A stretch of 8,905 nt of DNA from CAZAQB01 sp964487155 (lineage in GTDB: Bacteria; Pseudomonadota; Gammaproteobacteria; Nitrococcales; Nitrococcaceae), in the NCBI GenBank assembly GCA_964487155.1, contig CAZAQB010000139.1:1-8905 (forward strand), written 5' to 3'. Below are positions 1 through 6,770 of the stretch, piece after piece. The notes beneath the pieces were generated by a model that worked only from the letters and a program-made list of their open reading frames with translations, searched no databases and was not told the origin of the DNA. The stretch's first letter is position 1. Each line of letters begins with the position of its first letter. A program made the translations under genes and the position numbers.

Positions 1-31
1 TCCTCAGTCCTCAGTCCTCAGTCCTCAGTCC
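1..31. repeat. Tandem heptamer repeat (TCCTCAG, about 4.4 copies), cut by the window edge
   Basis: Four perfect head-to-tail copies of TCCTCAG plus three further bases are visible, beginning at the first base of the window, so the true length is unknown. The array ends 15 bp beyond the stop codon of the minus-strand M20 peptidase gene, in its 3' flank. It contains no inverted repeat, so it is not a hairpin terminator by itself. The 10-mer CAGTCCTCAG that occurs within the array is found once more at 5679-5688. Function is unknown; slippage-prone simple repeat is the plainest reading. Confidence 0.9.
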
Positions 32-46
32 CGGTTTGATGGCCCG

Positions 47-1478
<1,432 letters not shown>

Positions 1479-1486
<8 letters not shown>

Positions 1487-2027
1487 GGGCGCCGACGCGG
1501 GTCAGGGAACCGAGGCGCAGCAGGTAGTCCTCCTGCTCCTGGCTCTGGATGGCGCCGGGACGGGCGAGGCGTACCGATGCGATGGCTTCTTGCGGGGCCT
1601 GGCCATGCTCGATCAGCACTTGGGCAGCGAGGGTGCCGGTGCGGCCGAGCCCCGCCAGGCAGTGGATCACGATCACCTCGCTGTTGGCCAGCCGGCGGTG
1701 GACTTCTGGGCCGTGGTGCCGCCAGCCGGCCTCGAAGTCCGGGCCGGGAGCACGGAAATCGGGGATCGGCAGATGCAGCCAGTCAAGTCCGGCCCGGGCG
1801 GCGAGAACTCCCATGTCGTCGACGCCGAGGAAGCGGAATTCCTCGTCCTCCACCAGGCTGATGAGCAGGCCCGCGCCCCACTCCCGGATCGACTCCAGGT
1901 CGCAGAGCACGCCGTGGGGCGCGGCTCCGATGGAGCCGAACAGCCGCCAGCGCCCGGGAAACGCGGTCAGGCCGATGCGCCCGCCCTGGGGCGGCGTCAG
2001 CGAATCGATGCACACGGGTCGGTTCAT
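1479..2027 (-). CDS. CDKN3-like dual-specificity / tyrosine protein phosphatase
   Basis: This 182-residue cytoplasmic protein carries the cysteine-phosphatase signature HCLAGLGRTGT at 122-132, with nucleophile Cys123 and phosphate-binding Arg129. Upstream, LPIPDF at 86-91 supplies the likely general-acid Asp90. The C-terminal stretch SVRLARPGAIQSQEQEDYL (151-169) and the N-terminal TPPQGGRIGLTAFPG (11-25) resemble the CDK inhibitor 3 (KAP) family of dual-specificity phosphatases, including its bacterial members. I chose the ATG at 2027-2025 because homology begins there; the frame stays open upstream to 2108 but that part looks non-coding. The Shine-Dalgarno is weak (GGACAGG, about 7 bp upstream). 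The stop overlaps the GTG start of the M20 peptidase, so the two probably form one operon. Phospho-protein, nucleotide or sugar substrates are all possible. Confidence 0.9.
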
Positions 2028-2039
2028 GCGGGAGCCTGT

Positions 2040-2053
2040 CCCCGCGAGCGGGG
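2040..2053 (-). repeat. Perfect GC-rich inverted repeat in phosphatase leader
   Basis: CCCCGC (2040-2045) and GCGGGG (2048-2053) form a 6-bp perfect stem around a 2-nt centre, ending 12 bp before the phosphatase ATG. A two-base loop is too tight for all six pairs in RNA, so the hairpin would have about five pairs. No T-run follows, so it is not an intrinsic terminator. It may hinder ribosome access or act as a protein site; this is inference. Confidence 0.5.
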
Positions 2054-2069
2054 TAAGGAAATTCAACGG

Positions 2070-2107
2070 GTTCCCGGAACTATAGGCAGGGAAACCGCCT
2101 GTCGCCA
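2070..2107 (-). promoter_or_regulatory. Possible promoter and operator of the phosphatase-peptidase pair
   Basis: On the minus strand a TATAGT hexamer (2084-2079) resembles a -10 element; the best -35 at 17-bp spacing is only TGGCGA (2107-2102, 3 of 6 matches). Overlapping the -10 is the palindrome GTTCC-C-GGAAC (2070-2080), which could be an operator. Transcription from here would give a leader of roughly 45 nt before the ATG at 2027. The assignment rests on motif similarity only; read-through from the two-component operon, whose stop is at 2130, is the alternative. Confidence 0.3.
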
Positions 2108-2129
2108 CTGGGAGACAGGGTTGGCCGGC

Positions 2130-3503
2130 TCAGTATTGGGCCGGAGGGGAGGTCCTTCCCGGCAGTTCGAGGACGATCCTGGCGCCTCCGGACGGGGCGG
2201 CCAGCAGCTGCAGCCGGCCGTCGTAGGCCCCCACCAGCTCGTTGACCACGGCCAACCCGATGCCCTGGCCGGTCACCTGCTCGTCGGCCCGGAAGCCCCG
2301 TTCGGCTACCCGGGCCGCCAGTTCCGGGGGGATGCCCGGCCCGTCGTCCAGCACTTCCAGCTGCACTCGGCCCCGGCCCAGGGCCGCGTCAGGCAGGGGC
2401 CGCCCGCGCACGGTGACCTCTCGCCGGCACCACTTGAAGGCGTTATCCAGCAGGTTGCCCAGCATCTCCATCAGGTCATCGGCGTCGCCGGCGAAGGCCA
2501 GCTCCTCGGGGCAGTCCACCGTGGCACGCACGTTCCGCTCCCGGTAGGCGCGCTCCAGGGTTCTCAGCAGGCGCTCCAGCAGAGGGCGCAACGGCACCCG
2601 GGTGGCCGGGTCGTGGCCGCTGCCGGCGGCGGCCCGGCGCAGCTGGTATTCGACGGTGCGGTCGATGCGCGAGACCTGGTCCCGGGCCTCGGTGAGGTCC
2701 TGGCCGGGACCGTTGTCCAGGGCGGTACGCAGCACCGCCAGCGGCGTCTTCAGGCTGTGGGCGAGGTTGTCCAGGGTCTCGCGGTAGCGGCGGGTGCGGG
2801 TGCGTTCGCCACGGATCAGGGCGTTCAAGTTGCGCACCAGGCCGCGCAGTTCCCGGGGAGGCTGCTCGGGAAGCTCTTCCAGGCGGCCCGCCTCGATGGC
2901 GGCGACGTCCCCGGCGACCCGGCGCAGCGGCGCCAGGCTCCAGCGCAGGGCCGCCACCTGGGCGGCAAGCAGGGCCGCGGCGGCCGCCAGCAGCCAGCCC
3001 CACAGGCTGCGCCGGAACGCGCTCACCTGCTCGGCCACCAGGCTGCGGTCCTCGGCAACCCAGACGGTGAACGCCTGCACTCCGGCGCGGGCGTCCTCCC
3101 AGGCGATGCCGTAGCCCAGGGCGAACAGGGCCGGGCCGGCGCTGGCGAGGGTGGTCCGGCGTACCGCGCCGGGTTCCAGCAGCGCCGGGTCGGGAAGTTC
3201 CACGCCCAGGGTGGAGCGGGAGGACCACACCCGCCGCCCGGCGGCGTCCACGATCAGGGCGTACAGGCCGGAGGACGGCCGGGAGAACCGGCTCTCCGGC
3301 AGGCCGTCGGGAACGCCGACCCCGTCCGGGCCCACCTCGGCCGCGGCCAGCACGGTGTAGACGTAGCCCTGCAGGCGATCATACTGGGCCGCCTCGGCGG
3401 CCTCGCGGAAGGCTTGGTCCAGCACCCAGCCGGTGGCGCCCAGGAAGGCGGCCAGCACCAGGGCGGCGACGGTGAGCTGGCGGCGCTGGAGTGAGGGGGT
3501 CAC
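2130..3503 (-). CDS. Two-component sensor histidine kinase, PhoQ-like
   Basis: This 457-residue inner-membrane kinase should phosphorylate the response regulator encoded just upstream. Order of parts: transmembrane helix about 10-28, periplasmic sensor about 29-165, second helix about 167-186, HAMP-like linker about 187-240, then the kinase core. The H-box NLAHSLKTPLAVL has phospho-acceptor His249; the N-box GNLLDNAFKW has Asn354; DDGPGIP (386-392) and GQGIGLAVV (412-420) are the G boxes. The layout, H-box and paired regulator resemble PhoQ. However, the acidic cluster with which enterobacterial PhoQ binds divalent cations is not visible in the periplasmic part, so the signal may differ. The start is GTG (3503-3501), overlapping the regulator's TGA by 3 bp, with GGGAG five bases upstream; this predicts translational coupling. 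It is the last gene of the four-gene operon. Confidence 0.95.
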   Translation of the reverse strand: MTPSLQRRQLTVAALVLAAFLGATGWVLDQAFREAAEAAQYDRLQGYVYTVLAAAEVGPDGVGVPDGLPESRFSRPSSGLYALIVDAAGRRVWSSRSTLGVELPDPALLEPGAVRRTTLASAGPALFALGYGIAWEDARAGVQAFTVWVAEDRSLVAEQVSAFRRSLWGWLLAAAAALLAAQVAALRWSLAPLRRVAGDVAAIEAGRLEELPEQPPRELRGLVRNLNALIRGERTRTRRYRETLDNLAHSLKTPLAVLRTALDNGPGQDLTEARDQVSRIDRTVEYQLRRAAAGSGHDPATRVPLRPLLERLLRTLERAYRERNVRATVDCPEELAFAGDADDLMEMLGNLLDNAFKWCRREVTVRGRPLPDAALGRGRVQLEVLDDGPGIPPELAARVAERGFRADEQVTGQGIGLAVVNELVGAYDGRLQLLAAPSGGARIVLELPGRTSPPAQY

Positions 3504-4183
3504 CCGCGCTCCCGCGGCAGGGTGAAGCGATAGCCCTGGCCGCGCAGCGTCTCTATGGGGATCAGCTCGCCGCGCGGGTCCAGCTTGCGCCGCAGCCGCC
3601 GGACGAACACCTCGATGACGTTGCTGTCGCGGTCATCCTCGTCGTCGTAGAGGTGCTCGGTGAGCTCGCTCTTGGAGACCACCTGGCCGGCCCGGTGCAT
3701 CAGGTATTCCAGCAGCCGGTACTCGTAGGCGGTGAGGGACACCGGCGCGTCCGCCACCCTCACCCGGTGCTCGCGGGTGTCCAGGGCGACGGGGCCGCAG
3801 CGCAGCACCGGGTCGGCCCAGCCGCCGGCCCGGCGCAGCAGCGCCTGGACCCGGGCGCGGATTTCCTCCATCTCGAAGGGCTTGACCACGTAGTCGTCGG
3901 CGCCGGCCTCCAGGCCCTCGACCTTGTCCTGCCAGCGGCCGCGGGCGGTGAGGATCAGCACCGGGTAGGCCTTGCCGGCGGCGCGCAGGGCGCGGATCAC
4001 CTGCATGCCGTCCATGCCCGGCAGGCCAAGATCGACGATGGCGAGATCGATGGGGTTCTCGCGGCCGGCATACAGGCCTTCGGGGCCGTCGGCCGCCTCG
4101 TCCACCACGAAGCCGTCGGCCCGCAGCCGCTCGGCCACCCGCCGGCGCAGCGCGGGTTCGTCTTCGATCAGCAGGATCCGCAT
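3500..4183 (-). CDS. OmpR/PhoB-family response regulator, PhoP-like
   Basis: This 227-residue cytoplasmic transcription factor has a receiver domain at 1-115 with the acidic pair Glu7/Asp8, phospho-acceptor Asp51 (IVDLGLPGMDG), Thr79 and Lys101 (KPF). A winged-helix DNA-binding domain spans about 128-223 and ends in the usual RGQGYRF. The recognition-helix region DRDSNVIEVFVRRLRRKL (184-201) is typical of the PhoP/QseB branch. The ATG at 4183-4181 has GGGAG nine bases upstream. The gene lies 23 bp after the PepSY gene and overlaps the kinase start, so the two form a cognate pair. Regulators of this branch bind direct repeats of about six bases with 11-bp spacing; exactly such a repeat lies in front of the operon at 5123-5140. 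The symbol phoP is plausible but orthology is not proven. Confidence 0.96.
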   Translation of the reverse strand: MRILLIEDEPALRRRVAERLRADGFVVDEAADGPEGLYAGRENPIDLAIVDLGLPGMDGMQVIRALRAAGKAYPVLILTARGRWQDKVEGLEAGADDYVVKPFEMEEIRARVQALLRRAGGWADPVLRCGPVALDTREHRVRVADAPVSLTAYEYRLLEYLMHRAGQVVSKSELTEHLYDDEDDRDSNVIEVFVRRLRRKLDPRGELIPIETLRGQGYRFTLPRERG

Positions 4184-4206
4184 GGGTCAGCTCCCGGCGG
4201 TGGCGG

Positions 4207-4497
4207 TCAGCGCTCCTGGGCGTCGATGCGGAAGGTCTTGACCCGGCCCTCGTCCACCAGGACGCGGATGCGGTGCACGGTGCGGCCGTCTTCGCGCACC
4301 GTTTCCGCGGCCAGGATGCGCCCGCCGGTGCGCTGGCGCACCTCGCGCACCGCCTCCTCAAGGGTGACGCCGTCGCTCTGGACGAGCTGGAGCAGGGCGG
4401 CGGGGGCAGGCGTGGCGCCGGCTGCGCCGCCGGCCAGTGCCCCCAGGCCCAGCAGCACTCCCAGGCCGAGGCGGCCCAACCTGCTCCCACGCCTCAT
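4207..4497 (-). CDS. PepSY-domain exported protein
   Basis: This 96-residue protein starts with an Arg-rich n-region and a Leu/Gly/Ala-rich hydrophobic segment (about 8-29), read as a signal peptide ending near GAAGA or a membrane anchor. The rest (about 31-92) matches the small PepSY fold: a helix with VTLEEAVREVRQRTGGRI (44-61), then strands around AETVREDG and HRIRVLVDEGRVKTFRID. The ATG at 4497-4495 follows a strong AGGGGGAG. It lies 30 bp after the glycine-zipper gene and 23 bp before the response regulator. Stand-alone PepSY proteins are often encoded next to PhoPQ-like systems and are suspected to modulate the sensor or a periplasmic protease; which applies here is unknown. Confidence 0.88.
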   Translation of the reverse strand: MRRGSRLGRLGLGVLLGLGALAGGAAGATPAPAALLQLVQSDGVTLEEAVREVRQRTGGRILAAETVREDGRTVHRIRVLVDEGRVKTFRIDAQER

Positions 4498-4527
4498 GAA
4501 CGCTCTCCCCCTGGCCGGTGGGCCGGG

Positions 4528-5061
4528 TCACTCCGCCGGCGCGACGGATACCCGAACCCGGATGCGATCTCCCGGATGGCGGTCCATGCGGGTCACGTAA
4601 TCCTCACCATGATAGCGGTAGTGAACCCGGTAGCCGATGGTCCGCTCCTCGGTATAGCGGTCGTCCACCGTGCGGCAGCGGGTCTCGGTGGAGACGTATT
4701 CCCGTGGCTGGCGGGTATGGCGGCGCTCGTAGCCGTTGCCGATGGCCGCGCCGAGCACGCTGCCGGCCACCGCCGCCGCCACCTTGCCGTCACCGCCGCC
4801 GAAGCGGCTGCCGACGGCGCCGCCGATCAGCCCCCCCAGGACGGTGCCGGCGCCGCTGCGCCCGCGGCCCTCTTCCCGGTGCACCACCTGCTCCTCCCAG
4901 CACTCCTGGCGCGGCTGGGAGACCTGCACCAGCCGGGTGATGGGCTCCACATCGGTGACCCGGGCGTAGTCGATGCGATTGCCATGGCCGCCGGCCAGCG
5001 CCGGGGCAGCGACGGCCAGGCTCAGAGCCAGGGTCAGGGGGATACGGGTCAGGTGGTTCAT
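4528..5061 (-). CDS. Glycine-zipper 2TM-domain envelope protein
   Basis: This 177-residue exported protein begins with a clear signal peptide (1-23, cleavage after ALA). A Tyr/Val segment (DYARVTDVEPITRLVQV) and RQECWEEQVV (51-60) precede a glycine zipper at about 69-110 (GAGTVLGGLIGGAVGSRFGG, then AAAVAGSVLGAAIGNG). The C-terminal part (120-174) is rich in Tyr and Arg, with beta-type alternation. The mature protein has two cysteines, Cys54 and Cys129, flanking the zipper, which could form a disulfide. I set the start at ATG 5061-5059, with GGGAG 8-9 bases upstream; the frame is open back to 5259 but that stretch is promoter DNA and gives low-complexity protein. It is the first gene of the operon with PepSY and the two-component pair. 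Related proteins sit in the outer membrane or periplasm; exact role unknown. Confidence 0.9.
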   Translation of the reverse strand: MNHLTRIPLTLALSLAVAAPALAGGHGNRIDYARVTDVEPITRLVQVSQPRQECWEEQVVHREEGRGRSGAGTVLGGLIGGAVGSRFGGGDGKVAAAVAGSVLGAAIGNGYERRHTRQPREYVSTETRCRTVDDRYTEERTIGYRVHYRYHGEDYVTRMDRHPGDRIRVRVSVAPAE

Positions 5062-5106
5062 GGCATGTCTCCCGTGTTGCCGGCGGTTTGTCTCGATCAC
5101 GGGGCC

Positions 5107-5140
5107 ATGATGGGCCGGGGCGGCTGAACTGGTGCTGAAC
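5107..5140 (-). promoter_or_regulatory. Candidate PhoP-type operator and promoter of the envelope-sensing operon
   Basis: On the plus strand GCTGAAC occurs at 5123-5129 and again at 5134-5140, a perfect 7-base direct repeat with 11-bp period. Read toward the operon this is GTTCAG, five bases, GTTCAG. Downstream, after 11 bp, the minus strand has CATCAT (5112-5107), a 4-of-6 match to a -10 element. There is no recognisable -35. OmpR/PhoP-type activators bind tandem hexamers at 11-bp spacing that replace the -35 about 11-12 bp from the -10, so the geometry fits. Predicted transcription start is near 5100, leaving a leader of about 40 nt. Confidence 0.6.
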
Positions 5141-5149
5141 GGTGCCGGA

Positions 5150-5180
5150 TTGGGGGCCGGGCCGGGCGCGTGTCTACACT
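5150..5180 (+). promoter_or_regulatory. Weak candidate promoter of the thiamine-binding protein gene
   Basis: TACACT (5175-5180) is a 4-of-6 match to a -10 element and is preceded by TG two bases upstream. TTGGGG (5150-5155) could be a poor -35, but at 19-bp spacing. The hexamer lies inside the small inverted repeat GTGT-CT-ACAC (5170-5179). Transcription would give a leader of about 70 nt containing a hairpin with arms GCCCGG (5212-5217) and CCGGGC (5224-5229). Confidence is low. Confidence 0.3.
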
Positions 5181-5258
5181 TGGGGGTGTTCCCGGAGCTC
5201 GGGACGGCGCCGCCCGGCAGGGTCCGGGCCGCATTCATTTCAGTGACGGAGGTCCGCA

Positions 5259-5558
5259 ATGCGAGTCAATGCGGAAATGGGGCTGATCCCCATCGGTACC
5301 GGCGTTTCCATCTCCGAGTACGTGGCCGCCTGCGTAAAAGTGTTCCGGGAAGCCGGCCTGGAGGTGCAGCTCCATGCCAACGGAACCAACGTGGAGGGCG
5401 AATGGGACACGGTCATGGCGGCGGTGCGCCGCTGCCACGAGGTGGTCCATGGCCTCGGGGCTCCGCGCATCAATACCACCCTCAAGCTGAACACTCGGGT
5501 CGACCGCGAGCAGAGTCTCGACGACACCGTGCGCCGGGTGGAGCAGCACCTGGCCTGA
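5259..5558 (+). CDS. MTH1187/YkoF-family thiamine-binding protein
   Basis: This 99-residue soluble protein belongs to the MTH1187 (formerly DUF77) family, whose ferredoxin-like fold is related to the thiamine-binding YkoF. Recognisable segments are an N-terminal strand with IPIGTGVSISEYV (10-22), the conserved HANGTNVEGEWD (39-50), and PRINTTLKLNTRVD (69-82). Length is normal for the family. The ATG is preceded by a strong GGAGG seven bases upstream, which settles the start. The gene is transcribed away from the glycine-zipper operon and is followed by no co-directional gene, so it appears monocistronic. No TPP riboswitch is visible in its leader. Ligand binding (thiamine or its pyrimidine part) is known for relatives; a role in this organism is inferred. 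Confidence 0.92.
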   Translation: MRVNAEMGLIPIGTGVSISEYVAACVKVFREAGLEVQLHANGTNVEGEWDTVMAAVRRCHEVVHGLGAPRINTTLKLNTRVDREQSLDDTVRRVEQHLA

Positions 5559-5700
5559 GGCCGCCGGGACGCAGGCCGGGCGCCGGTCCAGTGTTGCGGG
5601 TGTTGACTCGCCGGACGCGCTCGGGACTCTGATGACGCCCGGCCGATTCATGCTCTGCTATCGCTACGGGACCTGAACAGTCCTCAGCTGGCCGGCGGTA

Positions 5701-5732
5701 AACGAAAAAGGGGGCCGCTGGATGCGGCCCCC
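5701..5732 (-). terminator. Intrinsic terminator of the DUF4168 gene
   Basis: A perfect 9-bp GC stem is formed by GGGGGCCGC (5710-5718) and GCGGCCCCC (5724-5732), with a 5-nt loop. Read on the minus strand the stem is followed directly by TTTTTCGTT. It lies 35-66 bp beyond the stop of the minus-strand DUF4168 gene. In the plus direction no T-run follows the stem, so it should not efficiently terminate the thiamine-binding protein transcript by itself. Confidence 0.92.
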
Positions 5733-5766
5733 TGCCAAGCCTGTCGGACAGGATGGCGGCCCCGGA

Positions 5767-6180
5767 TCAGTTGGTCTGACTGTCTCCAGGCTGCATGGCC
5801 TGGGCGATGCGGGTCACCCGCTCCTGCAACTGCGGGTCGTTGCGCACCGCCTGGCCGATCTGGTTGTAGGTTTCCGGCTTCAGGCCATGGTCGATGACGG
5901 CGGCCTTCATTTCGTCGACCCCCTCGGAGCGCATGGCGCTGGCCGCCTCCTCGCTCTCGGCGTTCTGGATCTTGGGGCCCCATTCCTGACGGATGGCACG
6001 CAGTTCCAACGCTGCGGCCACGAAGGACTCCAGCTGCTGATCGCTGAACTGGGGATCCGCACCGGAGGCGGCGGTATCGCCGTTACCGGCGGTGTTGCCC
6101 GGCTCCTCGGCGGCCAGGACGCCGGCCGTGAAGCCGAGGCAGAGCAGGGCGGTGAACAGAATGCTGCGGGACTTTGCCAT
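5767..6180 (-). CDS. DUF4168-domain secreted protein
   Basis: This 137-residue protein has a typical signal peptide (MAKSRSILFTALLCLGFTAG..., cleavage probably after VLA, residue 23). A Gly/Asn/Ala-rich linker (24-42) leads into a predicted all-helical domain at 43-130. The domain has the DUF4168 pattern: FSDQQLESFVAAALEL near its start and GLKPETYNQIGQAVRNDP, then LQERVTRIAQAM, near its end. No cysteine is left after cleavage, and the domain is acidic. The ATG at 6180-6178 has AAGGT about ten bases upstream. The gene is monocistronic, with a strong terminator at 5701-5732 and a palindrome-rich leader. The biochemical function of DUF4168 is not known; location in the periplasm or outside the cell is inferred. 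Confidence 0.88.
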   Translation of the reverse strand: MAKSRSILFTALLCLGFTAGVLAAEEPGNTAGNGDTAASGADPQFSDQQLESFVAAALELRAIRQEWGPKIQNAESEEAASAMRSEGVDEMKAAVIDHGLKPETYNQIGQAVRNDPQLQERVTRIAQAMQPGDSQTN

Positions 6181-6221
6181 GGTGGCTTACCTTACTGCAG
6201 TGGTGAATTTTGGACCTGTAA

Positions 6222-6297
6222 GCGGATCCGCCGCTCGTGGCACGAGCGTCCGACCGCGATGCCGCGAATACGGCTGCGCTCGATCCGCCACGGATCG
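6222..6297. repeat. Cluster of three palindromes upstream of the DUF4168 gene
   Basis: Three inverted repeats lie within 76 bp: GCGGATCCGC (6222-6231, perfect 10-bp palindrome), GCTCGTG-G-CACGAGC (6233-6247) and CGATCCG-CCA-CGGATCG (6281-6287 and 6291-6297). The 8-mer GATCCGCC occurs at 6226-6233 and 6282-6289. The gene-free stretch 6181-6358 is about 180 bp. It also holds a perfect TTGACA on the minus strand (6332-6327), but no good -10 follows at 16-18 bp. The palindromes could be repressor sites or leader hairpins; which is unknown. Confidence 0.55.
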
Positions 6298-6358
6298 CCG
6301 TCAAGGCAACATTCTGGGCGATCACTGTCAACCCCCGTGCCCACTGCCTTCATGCCTT

Positions 6359-6625
6359 TCAGGCCTGGCGCCCGGTCTTTGGGTGGTCGGCCAGGGTCTG
6401 GAAAGCGGCTCGGCTGCGCCGGTAGCCGGCCCAGGTCACGCCGGTGTAGCCGGCCACAGCCAGCGGCAGCACCAGGGCCCCGGTCCAAATGACGACCGAG
6501 TCCACCACGAGGACGACCCCGGCCGCTCCGATCAGGGTGATGGCGAGCCCGCCCAGCGCCTCCCGGAAGATTCGACGGCGGCGCAGCATGTCGGCCTGGG
6601 CGGCTCGTGCGCGCATCTGGGGCAT
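6359..6625 (-). CDS. Small two-helix membrane protein, unknown function
   Basis: This 88-residue protein has an Arg-rich N-terminus (MPQMRARAAQADMLRRRRIF) followed by two hydrophobic segments at about 24-43 and 47-66, and a basic C-terminal tail (RRSRAAF...HPKTGRQA). This suggests a helical hairpin in the inner membrane, with both basic ends in the cytoplasm by the positive-inside rule. I do not recognise a family. Starts at ATG 6625-6623 and ATG 6616-6614 are both possible; neither has a strong Shine-Dalgarno. The two hydrophobic stretches and orderly charge pattern favour a real gene over the alternative frames here. It is divergent from the YbaN-like gene (starts about 145 bp apart) and could be co-transcribed with the DUF4168 gene across about 180 bp. 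Confidence 0.6.
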   Translation of the reverse strand: MPQMRARAAQADMLRRRRIFREALGGLAITLIGAAGVVLVVDSVVIWTGALVLPLAVAGYTGVTWAGYRRSRAAFQTLADHPKTGRQA

Positions 6626-6688
6626 GCGCCCAGTCTAACCCGCATCCGGTGCCGCAACCGGCTCCAGGCACCGCGGGCCCGGTCCCGG

Positions 6689-6694
6689 TATCAT
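6689..6694 (+). promoter_or_regulatory. Possible -10 element for the YbaN-like gene
   Basis: TATCAT matches the -10 consensus at 5 of 6 positions and lies about 77 bp before the chosen ATG. No convincing -35 is visible at 16-18 bp upstream. Confidence 0.25.
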
Positions 6695-6770
6695 GGCACC
6701 GCGATCCTGCGCTCCTCGGCTACGCGGCGCCCAGGCCGCTGGACTGGCTGATGCTCGCGCCGAGGGCGGG

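Noticed and set aside
2098..2119. Terminator after the histidine kinase gene (CCTGTC/GACAGG stem)
   Set aside because: Only six pairs with a 10-nt loop and no following T-run on the minus strand.
3491..5127. Long plus-strand frames opposite the response regulator, PepSY and glycine-zipper genes
   Set aside because: They lack any domain pattern and ribosome binding site and lie opposite genes with clear motifs.
5160..5258. TPP riboswitch before the thiamine-binding protein gene
   Set aside because: GGGGGTG is suggestive, but the conserved CTGAGA and CCTGATC-type cores are absent by eye.
5062..5259. N-terminal extension of the glycine-zipper protein up to 5259
   Set aside because: A textbook signal peptide begins at the ATG 5061 with a good Shine-Dalgarno; the extension would cover the divergent promoter region.
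6304..6332. Sigma-70 promoter with perfect TTGACA (minus strand) for the DUF4168 gene
   Set aside because: No acceptable -10 hexamer at 16-18 bp downstream; left as an isolated hexamer.
6237..6425. A 62-codon plus-strand frame in the DUF4168 leader region
   Set aside because: No ribosome binding site or recognisable domain, and it overlaps the better-supported minus-strand membrane protein gene.
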